Shown here piece by piece: positions 23,688 to 36,083 of a stretch of DNA of 60,000 nucleotides. The notes beneath the pieces are model-generated. The model was not told the origin of the DNA. It made no database searches and saw only the letters and a list, made by a program, of their open reading frames with translations. Numbering within the stretch: position 1 is the stretch's first letter; each line of letters starts with the position of its first letter. Both the position numbers and the translations under genes were made by a program. Source of the stretch: Hydractinia symbiolongicarpus (lineage: Eukaryota; Cnidaria; Hydrozoa; Anthoathecata; Hydractiniidae); NCBI RefSeq assembly GCF_029227915.1, contig NC_079881.1:9612001-9672000 (forward strand), read 5' to 3'.

Positions 23688-24787
23688 ATGATAGAAGAAA
23701 CACAAAAAGAAGTGGAAGATGGTAATAAAACCAATGTAAACCTCCTTTCTTCTCTTATTAACGAAATAAGAAAATATCCTTGTGTTTGGAATATGTCTTC
23801 TAAAACTCACAAGGATAAGTACAAAATAGCAGAAGCATGGAGAAGATTATCAGCTGCTTTACAACATCCAGGTAAAAATAATGAAAATGATATTTATTGT
23901 CAAGATTTCTGTTGTAATGTACTGAAATGCAGCTAGTTAAACAAAGATGTATATAGTTGCTACAATCTCGGAGAAAAACTGTGGAAAACTATGTAGTTTT
24001 GAAGATTACCTCTTCCCCAGCCTCAATGTTGGCTTTCCAGCCTGTACACATGGCTCAAACGCATTGATATCAGACAGGAAAAGGGAGATATTAGGGAATA
24101 AAATAGGTTTTTGTCACTATATTTTGTCCAGGATTGTAGCTACATAATTAGCATGCATAGCTAAACAGCACAGACATAGTTTTCCACCTGGAAAATTCTT
24201 TGAAATACCTGGAACTTATTTTACACCTAGAAAATATGCTTAATCTTGGATTCATTATATATATTTAATTAGTCTTCCTTAATTTCTTTTAGAAACCGCA
24301 CTGCAGAAAATATTTCTAAAATTGAAGGATAATTATCGACAATGTATAAGAAAAAGAGAACAGGCAACACGTTCTGGAACTGGTCACAAAAATTGCTCTA
24401 GTGTGAATTTTTTAGTGAACTGTCATTTTTATATGATGTTGTATCTAGGAAACAAACCGACACCAACTTGTTTACCCCACCTCCCTCTCCGATACCGATT
24501 AATTCCAAAAATCAGATAGATGGAATTAACTTTTTGACATTACCTGACTTTGATTCTGCTAGTGCACATCAATTAAATTCTTCTGCTGTGGTTTCAAAAG
24601 GAAAACTGATATTGATGACTTGTTAAGGGAATCTCTTGCTGCAGATTTAAAGAAGAGCAAACAGGAGGAGGGGTTAAAACAAATGGAAAAGCTGGATAAC
24701 AATGATTCGGATGATTTATTTTGCAAAAGTCTTATCGAACACTTTCGTGAACTTACAAAGCGGCAAAAAAAAAGGAAGCCAGAATAA
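23688..24787 (+). pseudogene. Harbinger-associated MADF DNA-binding protein, two exons, frameshifted
   Basis: The first exon (to 23871) encodes a MADF/Myb-SANT-like domain start: LINEIRKYPCVWN and DKYKIAEAWRRL. A GT donor at 23872 and an AG acceptor at 24291-24292 join HP to ETALQKIFLKLKDNYRQC in phase, giving the rest of the trihelix-like domain (CIRKREQATRSGTGHK). A frameshift then moves the sequence to another frame (FFSELSFLYDVVSRKQTDTN, PPPSPIPINSKNQ) with one TAG. A further shift near 24597 leads to DDLLRESLAADLKKSKQ and a BESS-like end (DDLFCKSLIEHFRELTKRQ). It would guide the transposase to the ends. Not functional as read. Confidence 0.7.
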
Positions 24788-24992
24788 AGATAATACAAAT
24801 ATTTTTAGACTATTAACATGATGATTAAGGACATGTTCAAAAAAATGTTATATACATGTTTCAATGTAAACTGCACAAAAGTAAAAAATATATATGCAGT
24901 TTAAGTTTATTATATTTTGGATTTTAGAGTTTATTTGCTATATATTAAAAAGATAGTCTTTCTGTTTTCTTGAATATTTTTTTTGCCATTTG

Positions 24993-26698
24993 TTAAGTAC
25001 TAGTCACCATAGACCACTGCCAATTTACTTGACCATCATTAGAACTGAAATAATCACGATATCTTTCTCGTATTGTTTTTGCATTGAACGAATGCATTCT
25101 CTATAGTTCTACGCGCCCTTGAAAGTCAGTAGTTAAAGATTCCTTCTTTAACCCTATTCGGTCCGGTGTTTTTCGAACATACTATGACCAGGGGGATTCC
25201 CCCTTAATAACTTTACATAGCGTTGTTCAAATTGAATTAAACTTGGCACACTTATAGTACGTCATAAAAGGAACAAAATGGCATCAATAAATTTTTGCTT
25301 GCGTCAGCAAATTTTCTGTGACGTCATCAAAAGCTAGAAATTTGTTAAATATACCACCGTCTGCTTAAAATTTAACTACTTTTGTTCCAGAGCGAATTTT
25401 TGCATACTGTTTGAAGTTTCTGAAAGCTAAATAAAAGTTATTTAACATGTTTTCCGGTTTTTACGTGAATCGCATAAAAAATTGCCCGAAAATCCGTTTT
25501 ATTCCGATTTTCGGTTAAAATCCAACAAAATCGGGAAATCGGATTAATCACGTGTCCAAATTATGCAAAATGATTCTTCTTTATAAAACAAAGTTGTGTT
25601 GCACGTTTCAAGTTCTAAGAATAATCCTAACATAAGTTAATTTTCCCCATTATAAGGATTTCATAGAGATTTTTAGGGGTAGCTTCGAGTAATGGCCAAT
25701 ACCAAAGTCTCTAAAAGGTATGGGATCTAAAAATTTATCATGCAGCTGTCTAATAGATAAATGTTGAAATTCAGTAAGTTTCAGAGCCATATAACATTGC
25801 AATAAGGAGTTATTAAAAAAAACAGTCAGGGAGGGGGGGGGGGGGGCGGAATTCGCCCCGCCGGGACCAAATAGGGTTAAGACCAAGTGTTTCTTTTGCA
25901 TATGGTCTCATGAGTTTTTCTCTTAGAGGGAAAGCTGCATCACCAACCAAAAGATATGGAATATAGGTGTTGGTAATTCTCAATTTGTCTTGCTCTGGAA
26001 CATTCAGTTTATTCTCCAAAAATGCTTCTCCCATTCTACTGTTGGAAAAAACACCCCGTCACTAATTCGATCTACGTCACCACTATCTACAATAGTGAAG
26101 GAATAATTGGCATCACAAATAGCCATCAAGACAATAGAAAACATCTTTTTTTAATTAAAATACAAAGAGGCTGTATTAACAGGTGCTTGCACAACAATAT
26201 GTTTTCCATCAAGCGCACCATTGCAAAGCTGGAAGTTCCAGATTCTCTCGAATTCGTCAACATTTTTTTTTCCAATCTTCTTTTGACTTGGGAGGGAGCA
26301 ACATATTCCTCGAGCAGTGAATTCTAGATTTCTACACAGGTTTCATCAATTATTCTGCCAATAGTAGTTGGAATGTTTCGATAATTTGCGGCTATTGTTG
26401 TCTGTGCATCACCAGTTGTGAGATATCTCAAAGTGACACAGAGTCTTTCACTAGGGCCTATACATTTCCTTTTTGATGATTTTAAAATACGTGGTCCCAC
26501 TTTGGAAAGAAGAATTTCAAGCTGCTGGGGATTCATTCAAAAATATCGGAAGAAATGTTCTTCTTCGAGAAGATAACATTCTTCTTTTTCTTCTCTCTCT
26601 TGGAACAATTTTCGAAACCAAAAATCTTCTTTTCTTTTAAAAACATCGCTGTAGTAGGAGAAGGATAGCTGTTCTTCTGCTAAGAATTTTCGCCATGT
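24993..26698 (-). pseudogene. PIF/Harbinger DDE transposase, interrupted and mutated
   Basis: Reading minus from an ATG at 26698: a one-base frame change in the first ~20 codons, then KEDFWFRKLFQEREEKEE, a TGA, and the block MNPQQLEILLSKVGPRI and ERLCVTLRYLTTGDAQTTI. ETCVEI is followed by TAG where Trp is usual. The first catalytic Asp is in GALDGKH, then a TAA in LYFN(stop)KKMFSIVL. The second Asp is in RISDG, followed by a frame change in a T run. DAAFPLREKLMRPY is intact. The third acidic residue is in ARRTIENAF after the MITE insertion, with a TGA just before it (FNY-stop-LSRAR). The C-terminal RERYRDYFSS follows an apparent deletion. Confidence 0.85.
25148..25880. mobile_element. piggyBac-type MITE, copy 1, inserted in the Harbinger transposase
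   Basis: TTAA at 25148-25151 and again at 25877-25880 flank a 725-base element whose ends are CCCTATTCGGTCC and its near complement GGACCAAATAGGG. TTAA duplication with ends starting CCC is the piggyBac signature. Removing the element with one TTAA rejoins the transposase frame (ETLGL to KEGIFNY), so the insertion is confirmed by its host. It holds a G run at 25832-25846. No transposase inside. Confidence 0.85.
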
Positions 26699-27486
26699 TT
26701 GTTTAAATTTTATTGTTTCGCCAATTTTTGTTCATTGGAAATTGAAAGTAGTAGCGTATCGTGTGCTTCGATACAAGTATTTTGCTTCGATACGCGTATC
26801 ATTTTTTTAATTGAAAAACAGGCTTAACGTTGTCAAAATTTTCTATCTCTCTTCTTTTTTTTTACTGTTTCTCTCTTTTTTTTTTTTTTTTTATTTTTAG
26901 TAGGAAAATTATTGACGGTTACCGCACTGTTATATCGCAAGTTTTCTGCATGTTTTGCAAACCCCATTCGCGTAAAAATATTTATTTGCGTTTTCTTATT
27001 TTATAAAATAAACGTAAACTTGGTAACAAAAAAATTTGATTTTAAGTTCACCTTATTCCATAAAACAGGAAAAAGGCGAGTTTGAAATAACACAAATTTA
27101 ACACATTTTCACTGCAAAAAGAAATCATGTTCAAAAACTTAATCATGTTATATAACATCAGTAGCTAGTGAAAACCAAGCTTTAATCCACGGACCAGGAA
27201 CAACAGTCGTCAGCTAATCCATAGTTTTACGTAATGCTCTCGTTTTTGTTGAAACATTGTAACCTTAGTTTTTCTCGACAATCGATTGCTGGGGCGGATC
27301 TAGGGTTAGGCAGGCTAGCCGATTACCTAAGCCTCATTTTGTGGCCTAGAAAAAAAAAATCTAAAAAAAAGGAATTTTTTTTGTAAATTGGTTTTGGCAT
27401 CCGCCGATTTTGACGTCATGACGATGCGGCGTTTTATCGATTTTTCCATCATTGATATTTTACATAAAAACAAACCCGGGGCGAAC
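26699..27486. other. Intergenic, probable right flank of Harbinger
   Basis: Contains a direct repeat of CTTCGATAC(A/G)(A/C)GTAT at about 26767-26800 and a poly-T tract at about 26872-26892. No gene recognised. Confidence 0.4.
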
Positions 27487-27655
27487 TTAGGCAAAAATGT
27501 CGATTCGCTTAAAACGTCGGTTTTAAAGTTCTAAATGAATGAAAATCACTGGTGGAAGAAAAAACGCCTAAAACGTCCGCGGGTTTCAAGTTTCAATGAA
27601 TGAAATTCTGAAATGGAAAGAAAAAACGCCTAAAACGTCCGTGGGTTTTTAAGTT
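27487..27655 (+). repeat. Short imperfect tandem repeat containing GCCTAAAACGTCCG
   Basis: The block GAAAAAACGCCTAAAACGTC(C) followed by GGGTTT and AATGAATGAAA occurs about three times (near 27498, 27556 and 27622) with a period of roughly 60-70 bases. Copies two and three are the closest. Confidence 0.6.
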
Positions 27656-27746
27656 TATACGGCTGAAACAACCACGTGTATGGTTACATGAACGACAGGT
27701 AGATGCTTCTTTTTCAACATGGTTTAACTGGGTCAGGTCCAATTGC

Positions 27747-27942
27747 AGAAAGCACCTCAAGTGGCTAGAATAAATCAAAGCAATTGTATGCTAGCTAAGT
27801 TAAATGAAAAAGTTTTGAATTTGGAAACCCTTTTAAATAATAAAAGGATTGGAAATGGATTGCCACGTGTGCCATGTTGTTGTTGTTTCAAACCAAACCT
27901 TCATCCTGCCTCTGCAAGAGACAATAAATTCATTGCTTTAAA
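27747..27942 (+). other. Candidate internal exon of an unknown gene
   Basis: An open frame bounded by TTGCAG on the left and by AAAGTAAGTAATAC on the right, both good splice signals. The peptide includes a leucine-rich coiled-coil-like part (LAKLNEKVLNLETLLNN) and a cysteine run (VPCCCCFKPN). I found no partner exon, so this may be chance. Confidence 0.3.
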
Positions 27943-27946
27943 GTAA

Positions 27947-29468
27947 GTAATACTTTATATATTTTAGTTTTTACTGGATTTAAGACACTTTTGTTTCAAG
28001 AATTATTCTTAAAAGTGGTAAACCACCAGATGTTCTTACAAAACGCGTGATTTAAATCTCTTTCTTACCAGAACAAAAGGTTTTAACTTGACCTCGATTG
28101 TTTGTTAATTAAAGTCCAATGCTAAACGAGATAACTGAGGCAATTTATGTAAACACTATCTTGGCGGTCAAAAAATGTATGGAGGTGTATGTTAGTTTGG
28201 TATAGAGTATTGCTAAGTTACATGTATATTAGTTGGAATTTTGTTAGTTTTTTTGTTTATTGACTTAAGGTCACAGGCTTCGTATAGCCGTTTATGCGAC
28301 TGTGTATCTTTGTGTCCGTGTGGAAAAAGAATAATTCTTGTAAGATAACTAAGGGACAGCTCTTTCATAAACGCAAAAGTTCAAGCTAAATGAAAATAGG
28401 TCTGTAGATCCCCTTTCCCTGGGAATCTACAGATAGGTAATATTCGAATGTTGTCAGTCCCTGAAATCATGAAGCACGTGGGAACTTTATTTTTTTACGA
28501 TTCATTATACGATTCAACCGAAAGGGGATCTAAAATCTTTCGCTTGTGAACCTAGGGGTCTCAGTCCCACGCTCCGCAACACTTTCTATATTGATAGCAT
28601 CAACTTATAATTAGTAGGAAAGTGTAATATAATACACAATATTTTATAAAATAAAGTAAAAGGACAGTAACTTTGTGTAACACCGACACTAAATCGCATT
28701 TTAGGTTTCACATTAAAATTGTGTTATATGTGGGTTTATGCTAACATGTAACAATGTAGCAATAACCGATATCTGGTGAATGAAATTTTTGCGAATGTTT
28801 CACTTTGTGAACCCAAAAATCTTTATCAGTCGAAAAATTTAGTGAAAATTTCGACCACTTCAATTTTATTCCAAATCGCTTTGGTTAAAATTGCAGCTGA
28901 AAATAATTGAGAAGGTGTACTAGCTCGTGTTATTTTTTATTCTGTTTCTGAAAGGTTTTTTGTATCAAAATGAATATGTAAAATCTTTCACTTAAACCGC
29001 AAACAAAAGAGACTGTTTCCTTTTGTGTTTTTGGCACCAGCTCGCAACCACCAAAGCCTTTTGGTTTCGTACCTATAGTTATAAGCAATTTCAAAACAAA
29101 TACGAAAGCAAAAGATAAGCGCACTTACTGTACCCTCAATCTTACTGCACCAAACCAGACAATATGTGAACCATGCGAAGAATTGTTGTGAAGAATTGAA
29201 TGATTTAGATTTAGCTGAGGCAGGGGAAGGTCAGGGCAAATGTCGATGTGTTAGCATGCTCCGACGTTATTAAAATATTCTTTCAGGAATAATTAAAAGG
29301 GGTCAGAATGGGGCAATTGCGCTTGAATAAAAGTTTGGGTGGGTGTTAAGTGGTTGTTTTCAGGCGGTTAAGGCGGGAAATGAAAATATTGTTTCAACAA
29401 AATGCAGATAAACACGACACGTTTTAAAGGTTGCCATGGAAACCAATTTGATCGGTACAGTAATATGA
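27947..29468. other. Intergenic, no gene recognised
   Basis: Only short frames (for example 28930-29124 minus). The section 28260-28600 has a slightly higher GC content and reads like dispersed repeat, without identified ends. Confidence 0.45.
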
Positions 29469-29469
29469 A

Positions 29470-29950
29470 AATAAATGAGACTGACTATTAAGGAAATACA
29501 GACCGTCCTTGTGGAATTTAAAAACAGTATAAATAACAGACCACTAACTTAATTATATCCCGGAGACGTGGAGCAATGTTTAAAACCTAATCATTTGCTA
29601 CATGGTCTGCGTATGCAAAACTGACCAACTAAAGACAGAAAACCAAAAGACAAAACTCCATCGAATTTCACCCCCGCCCCCCTAACGTCAAGATCGATTT
29701 TAGCAGTTAATATAAAAAACTTTCCACAATAGTAGATCAATTTTGGAATCGCTGGAGAACTGGATCACTTGCCGGAATTACGTCATCAGTATCAGTGGTG
29801 AGAACACCCGGCTTTAATTCCCTTAAGCGCCCTATAAATTGCCCTAACCTGATTGAAACTGTAAGTGTTAATAACAACTACAAACCTAATCCCGTAATAG
29901 AAAATTTAGAAGAAGGTGAAATGAACGGGGGAACGAGAAATCGATGAAAA
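29470..29950 (+). mobile_element. BEL/Pao LTR-retrotransposon relic: integrase C-terminal part
   Basis: The frame from about 29478 gives RLTIKEIQTVLVEFKNSINN then RPLT, a TAA, and LYPGDVEQCLKPNHLLHG. This is the end of the BEL/Pao integrase core with the third catalytic Glu in LVEFKN. In another frame follow LSTIVDQFWNRWRT and, later, VRTPGFNSLKRPIN, both typical of the BEL/Pao integrase tail. A frameshift separates them (ELRHQYQW is in a third frame). No RT, protease or paired LTR was found nearby, so it is a fragment. Confidence 0.7.
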
Positions 29951-32900
29951 GCAGCAAAGTTAGCAGCGCTATGAATTAGATTTTTAAAGACACTGTTTAC
30001 AACTGTATATAGACTTGTTTTTTGGTCATTAAATTTTTTGTGTTGAGTTTTTTTCGTGTGGAGAAATGTAAAATATTTTGTCTGAACAAGGTTATGTTAT
30101 GTTAGGTTGTGTGAACAGGTATACTTTTACATGAGATCTTTTTGTATATATTTTGAGTGAGTCTAGTAATTCATCTGATAGAGATAAAACCGTTCTTGAA
30201 CTGCTTAGGAAAATGCTTAGCTCACCCTCTTTAATAACGGAGATGTATTATTTAGGTGACTACATTGCCTATGGATCATACAAGACTTCATTACATTATA
30301 CAATTCAGCATCCTTGTTTAGATTCAGGTTCTGTGCACCAATCAAGGAGTCAATATCATTAGCATTTGTCATTGAAACTCATTGTGCATAAGTATAACCA
30401 TGTGAACATGCGGTTAACCTTTTTTCTGAAAATTCACTTACATCTACATGTGCTCACAACTCAAACATCCTTTTTGCATCTAGATATGCTCTACCAGAAA
30501 CAAATTGCTAAGGTAACAATTTATCAAAAAATTCCTGGTCGTTTTGGGTTAAAAGTAAAAGCTAAAAACAAATCTGGCTCACTTTCTCTCAAACTGAAGG
30601 TATTGTATTAAGATACAATTGATGCATGTGACGCAGCAAGACTACAACATTACCTGCACGTAGGGTTACGTTGCTCTGCAACAATTTTTAAAGTAATCTA
30701 ATAGGATTTTCAAAATAACTTGAGCCAGGATTAAATAATCCAGATAATATGATTTTCATTGCTAAACTAATCAAATATTTGAACTGTTTGGTTATTTTCA
30801 AATTATCAACAAGATTTATATAACGGAATTTATTTGCAAATTTTTTATTTGCAATTTTATTTAGATGTATTGTATGTAATTTAAAAAAAATAGCTATGGC
30901 TTAAAAATACAGTTTTTTACTAGGAGACCTAAGCTTTAACATTTCAGAAAATTAAATGAATTTGCCTCACATTTCTTGGGTAATGTATCCATTTTCTACG
31001 GTATTGGAGACCATGGGTTTTCTGGGTATTCTTGGAAGAACTTTTATTTGTAAAACTTACAAAACATTTTTCGCGCATAAGGTGGTTAATTTATGAACTT
31101 TTGCTAAAAGAAATAGAAAATAGCATTTATTTGCTATCGATTGAGCTTGCTAATTTGTTGTTTTGCATTCTTTATGAATCTAAATGTAAATTTTGTTATA
31201 CTTTACATAAATCTATCCTTTCTTTTATTTTAAATTTTCAATATTGCTCTACTATGGTTGATATTAAAAACAGCTTATTAAGAACGGAATTTTGCTAAGC
31301 TTAAAAAAAACTCATCAAGAAAATGTTAGTTTTTCTGCCAAAGTCTACAGACATTTTCCGACCAATACAGTAGTGCAGCTACACTTTCATAAAACTTGCA
31401 TTTTTAACCCATTGCTCTCTGACGTCAATGATAGTTTGACTACTTGTTAACATTATTGCTATAAATCCAGATTGTAACCACAACACCTAATACAATCTAA
31501 GTTTGAATTAATTAAGGGAAACTTTGGTTACGGAATAGAAAAGTGCCTATAAAGCACTTTTTAGAAATTGTGTTCATAATTTTTTTAATGTGCGCGAATC
31601 CTTTAAAAATGACCTTACTGTTTTAAAATAAAACTTATTTTTAAACTTGTTCGGTTTATGCGTATCCCAGCCAAGCTAACAATTCTTGTGAAAAAAAAAT
31701 GGTAAAAAAACAACACAAAAATAGCAGTCTAAGCAATTAAAACATATTTTCATTCCAGAATTCTCTCTGATTAAGAAAGACAAGATAATGTGGCGCTTCG
31801 CTTCAAAATTATATCCAAGACAAGAATAATCTCACAACCCTTTTTGTACAAACTGAGTATCAACAATGTGAAAACTTCCCTTGTTTTATTTTGTTTATGC
31901 TTTACAAGTACCAGTAAATTATTCTCCTGTGTGAAAGATGGTAGTTTCAATACCAATAAAATTTATGTGTAGTTTATGTTTTTGTTAGAAAGAAGACTTC
32001 TTTACGTTTTAAATTATGGCTTTATTTATACCTTCATCCCCTCAACAAGAGGAGATCAAATATTTACAAACACCAAGAAACAAAAACGATTAATAATACA
32101 CTGTACATTAACTTGCCAATTCACAAGAATTTTCTTTAGTTCTGTAATTGTGCAGATAAATGATCACATTATTAATAATTAATTATTTTCAACAAAAAGA
32201 CGAAGGAAAAATATGAAATTAGAAAGATGAATTTCAAGTTTGGAAAAACCGCTTTTTTTAAAAACATAAACGTAAAAATCATTAAAATTAACTATTTTAA
32301 AATAACTATTTCGTTTTTAAAAAGAATTTTAGACTGTTGAAACTCCTTGTAAACAAATACAAATCTAGCTTCTCAAAAAAAAAAAAAAAAAAATAACAAA
32401 CAACCGTTGTAGCTTGGTAAAACTGGCAAAACCAACTGAACATAAAATAATAATTTGAAATGGTGAAAGAATAAGTTTTTGTACCTATTGTACCGTTCAA
32501 CAAAGTAGTACTGTTATCAACACTCAAAAACTAACAATGTAAGTACTGCTACACTAGACTGGTCCCCTTCCCTGCATCACTAGTCTCGGTAGTAACAACG
32601 GGGATAAAAAAGGAACCTAACTTAAAGTTCTCCCGGCTAAAGCCGTAAAACAAAAGGCACTGATAAGTTTCAACTAGACATGGTATGCTTCATAAAACCC
32701 TCCTTTGAATATAATCGTTTTAAATGATATTTTACAGTTGGATATTTTTTTCTGGACCTTTCTAGGAAAATTAAGCACTTTAGATTTGCTACGTTATGTA
32801 GTCTATTTTCACAGAGATTGCAATGAAATTTTTGTACCCCAAAAACGCATTTAATAAATGTGTCAATTTTATAAAAGGAGAAAGGTAATATTTCTATATC

Positions 32901-33767
32901 TGTGTTTTGTGTGCGGACGAGTATAAGTCGTTCTATTGACACACAAAATAACAACTACGATATGTTTTGTTGACTTTGTTGACTTTGCAGCTGTTTCAGT
33001 AGTCTATTGTAACTGTATATTGTTGGTCTATGACGAAAACAGCCGTGGTACGTATATACAAAACTGTTAATGCTATCTATTTTTATTTATTTTTTTGCAA
33101 CAGGCGAAAAAAGCAGAATAAAAAGAGGGAGTTTTTTGTAAAAAAAACTCTATCGATGTCCCTCGAGCTAACAGTATAAAGAAGATTAAAACATTTTGAA
33201 AAAAAAATCATGTAAAAATAACAATAAGTATTGTTACGTCGATGATCTATTGAGCACGACCATATGTGAACAATCACAACTTGAGCGTAGGAAGTAAATA
33301 AATAATTAAAAGCCTTGTTATTAGTAATTTAGCTGTAGCTAAAATAACAAGTAAGAAACGGAAATATGCGTTTAAAATGTATTGTTATAATAATCGTGGT
33401 TTTAGCTCTTTTGATCAATTAGGCAGAAAAACATGTTATGGGTATAAATTGTACACTTTATACTATATACTTTACGTTTCAAAACCAAGGCTAGATGTTG
33501 TGAGGTGACTGGTCAGGATTTTATTTTATTGGTTCTCTACGATTTGATTTGCACGAGGAATTTTTAATGATCATTTATTAAGCTCGTGTAAAAGTTGGCT
33601 GGATTGAGGATAATTTAAAGAGTTAAGCTGTGATAAAGAGTGTATATAGGTGAATCTCTACCATGATATATCCGAGTGTCCATTCTCAACAAGATATGTT
33701 TCACCTTGATTTCACCTTCACCTCCGATCATGGCGGGCAAGTATAATCTGTGCGGATAATATTGCAG
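29951..33767. other. Intergenic, no gene recognised
   Basis: Short AT-rich frames only (for example 30153-30611, 31032-31298 and 32670-32954 minus), none with a domain. A 20-base A run lies near 32376-32394. The first ~180 bases could include the BEL/Pao LTR, but I could not set its limits. Confidence 0.45.
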
Positions 33768-33888
33768 TAAACTAATTGCGCATCACTAACATACTGCATG
33801 TTGATCCGCGTTCCATAGGAATAAGAGCTGTAAAAGAACACAATGCACTTCGTGCGTTAATATGATAGTGATGCGTGCAGATAGTTTA
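33768..33888. repeat. Imperfect foldback with ~25-base arms
   Basis: Left arm 33768-33792 (TAAACTAATTGCGCATCAC...) pairs with right arm 33862-33888, whose complement is TAAACTATCTGCACGCATCAC... with small bulges. The loop is about 69 bases. It could be a foldback relic or a structured RNA. Confidence 0.45.
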
Positions 33889-34536
33889 TGTGGATGCCGT
33901 GTATATATAGGTGCTTATTTATCACGGTACATCTTTTCTTGCAAAAGAGAAAAAGACAAAAAAGCTTTAATTACGACGTAGGGAGTGCCCAACCATACAT
34001 TATTAATATATTCTTTATTAGAAATAAATAAATGCTAATAGGCACTTTCGGGAGTTTTAAAGATGTAAGAGTGTATAATTTTCTTGTTTTCAAAATGTCT
34101 GGGCCATTTGAAATTTAACGAGGGGTCAAACTTCCTTCTACGATAAATATTTCAAAAGTTATGACTATTTTAGTATGCGTAATTGGTAGCAAAAATTAGA
34201 AAAAATAAGTGCATTCCACGTAGAACATTTTTGGCATCAAAACGACTGTTTTTAAACTCATTTTGAGACCTTTGCTACATGTACAATAACTTTGGTATAA
34301 CTAAACATTATAGAATAAAAATTTTAGGGTTGGTAGAATTTATGATAAGAAAAACATTTCTAATTTTTTTTTAAATCTGACGTCATTTTGCCGCTATTTT
34401 TACCTTTTCCATATATGGGAAAATATACATAACATTGGTAAAATAACGGTAAAAACTAACTTGAAAATAAAAAGTAATCCTATCCCGTCACTAGAAATAA
34501 GTCACTATAAATGTCACTAGAACTTAAAAGAAAAAA

Positions 34537-34792
34537 TCCTACAAAATTATCACGTATACGATGTCTATTTTACAGGCCAGACTGTTAACAGAGAAAGATG
34601 GGGATAAAACTAAAAAGAAACCAGTGATAAAAAAGGCATTGGCGAAGTTGCATTAAATTAATAAAAAAGCAGGACTGTGATAAAACAGTATATAATTAAA
34701 ATTACAAAAAATACCACGTGATAAGGTGTGTATTTTACAGAACAGACTGTTAAATAGAAAAAGACAGGGGTAAAACAAAAAAGAAACCAGTT
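34537..34792 (+). repeat. Diverged tandem duplication of ~170-bp unit
   Basis: Two units share ATCACGT(A/-)TACGATGTCTATTTTACAG-type sequence, then CAGACTGTTAA, AGAAA(A)AGA and AAAAGAAACCAG. They begin near 34541 and near 34710. The second unit ends exactly at the TTAA where the next repeat starts. Confidence 0.6.
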
Positions 34793-35300
34793 TTAACCCT
34801 ATTTGGTATGGTCTTTTTTGGCCCTTGTAAGTATAGTATAAAGTGCCCGCAGGCTATAACTTTTGTCCAGTTTGGTTTTAAGTGACAAAACTTGGCACAA
34901 AGAAGCATCAATATGTTGTGACTTAATTAGTTACAAAATGTTTAGGTTGACATGTCATCATAGGAAGTGATGGCACAATCGTTGAAGAAAATATAACTCT
35001 CCTTTTTGTATTTTTTTTTGATACTATTTACAGTACTATTCATTAAAAAGTACTATGAGAATGTAAGATTAAAGACAAAAGATTTCTCTAAGGAGAAAAT
35101 AGAAATCGATCAGAATTCAAATTTTCAAGTATTTTCTTTGAAAAATCTATATTTGAGAACCTTGTAAGTGTAAGTAGCTGTCATGGAATAAAACTTGGTA
35201 ATATCTATTGGCACTCAGTAGCTACCCAATAAAGAGAATTTGGATTGACGTGGGAGAAAATAACCTATGACGTCATCATATGACAATAAAAATAAAGAAA
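34793..35300 (+). mobile_element. piggyBac-type MITE relative, copy 3, left end only
   Basis: TTAA at 34793-34796 is followed by CCCTATTTGGTATGGTC, close to the ends of the elements at 25152 and 39383. Inside there is an AACTTGGCACA motif and a GACGTCATCATATGAC motif resembling the other copies. I found no matching right end, so the 3' limit is a guess and the copy is diverged or truncated. Confidence 0.45.
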
Positions 35301-36083
35301 TAGGAAATTACAAATATAGTGGTCTGTAAATTACCAATATTCTGGTCCGCAAATTACACAGTATGTATGTCAACATTGTATAATGACTTTTTGTCACTGT
35401 CACGTACATAATCTTATGTTCATACAACTGGTTTGTTTAAAAAGCATTTATTTTTAGCACTGCAGTAAAAAAGTTGATATGACCACTTGTCAAAGAGAAA
35501 AGAGTGGCATTGACAGGACAATTTTTAGAAATATTTTTTATTTATTTTTTGAAAGTCCAATAAAAGTTAGGAAAAGTCACAAAATTCTATATAATTTCAT
35601 CCAGTATATAAAAAGTTATTACACTTTGAAAATGCCGCGGGCAGAGATGGGCAAAAATCCAGAAAAAAAAAATTTAAAAAATCATAAAATTAAGCTAAAT
35701 AAAAACTTTAATGTAAAGCCATTGACATAATATAAGCATTTTATAGTCATGCCAGAAATACCATTGTTTTTACAAAGTATATAAACACGTTTAACTGTAC
35801 AACCACTGCATTCAGATGTTTGGCCAAGATATCTTGAAGTCAAATTCTAGTTAGTAATAAAAAAAAAGCATATAAGCAGAGCGGCATATTTCAAAGAACA
35901 AAATCTCAGAACAAAGTCTCTTACAGTCTACAAATGCCAATACAAAACTTGTTTATATTAAAATTAAATGGACTAAAATAGACTAGACTTTTTCCCATTT
36001 AGAAATTATATATCAACAAAACTAATGTATACCATGTGAACATAAACTAGTATATATACCGAATTAACGAGAGAATAAGCAAA
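35301..36083. other. Intergenic, no gene recognised
   Basis: Frame 35479-35730 is Lys/Asn-rich and AT-driven, and not supported as coding. Confidence 0.4.

Larger units (their letters stand above)
23600..26698. mobile_element. Dead PIF/Harbinger DNA transposon (MADF gene plus, transposase minus)
   Basis: PIF/Harbinger elements carry two genes, a Myb/MADF-type DNA-binding protein and a DDE nuclease. Here they are convergent: MADF protein on plus at 23688-24787 and transposase on minus at 26698-24993. Both are damaged. The transposase is cut by a piggyBac-type MITE at 25152-25876. Terminal inverted repeats and the 3-bp target duplication were not found, so the outer limits are approximate. Confidence 0.8.
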
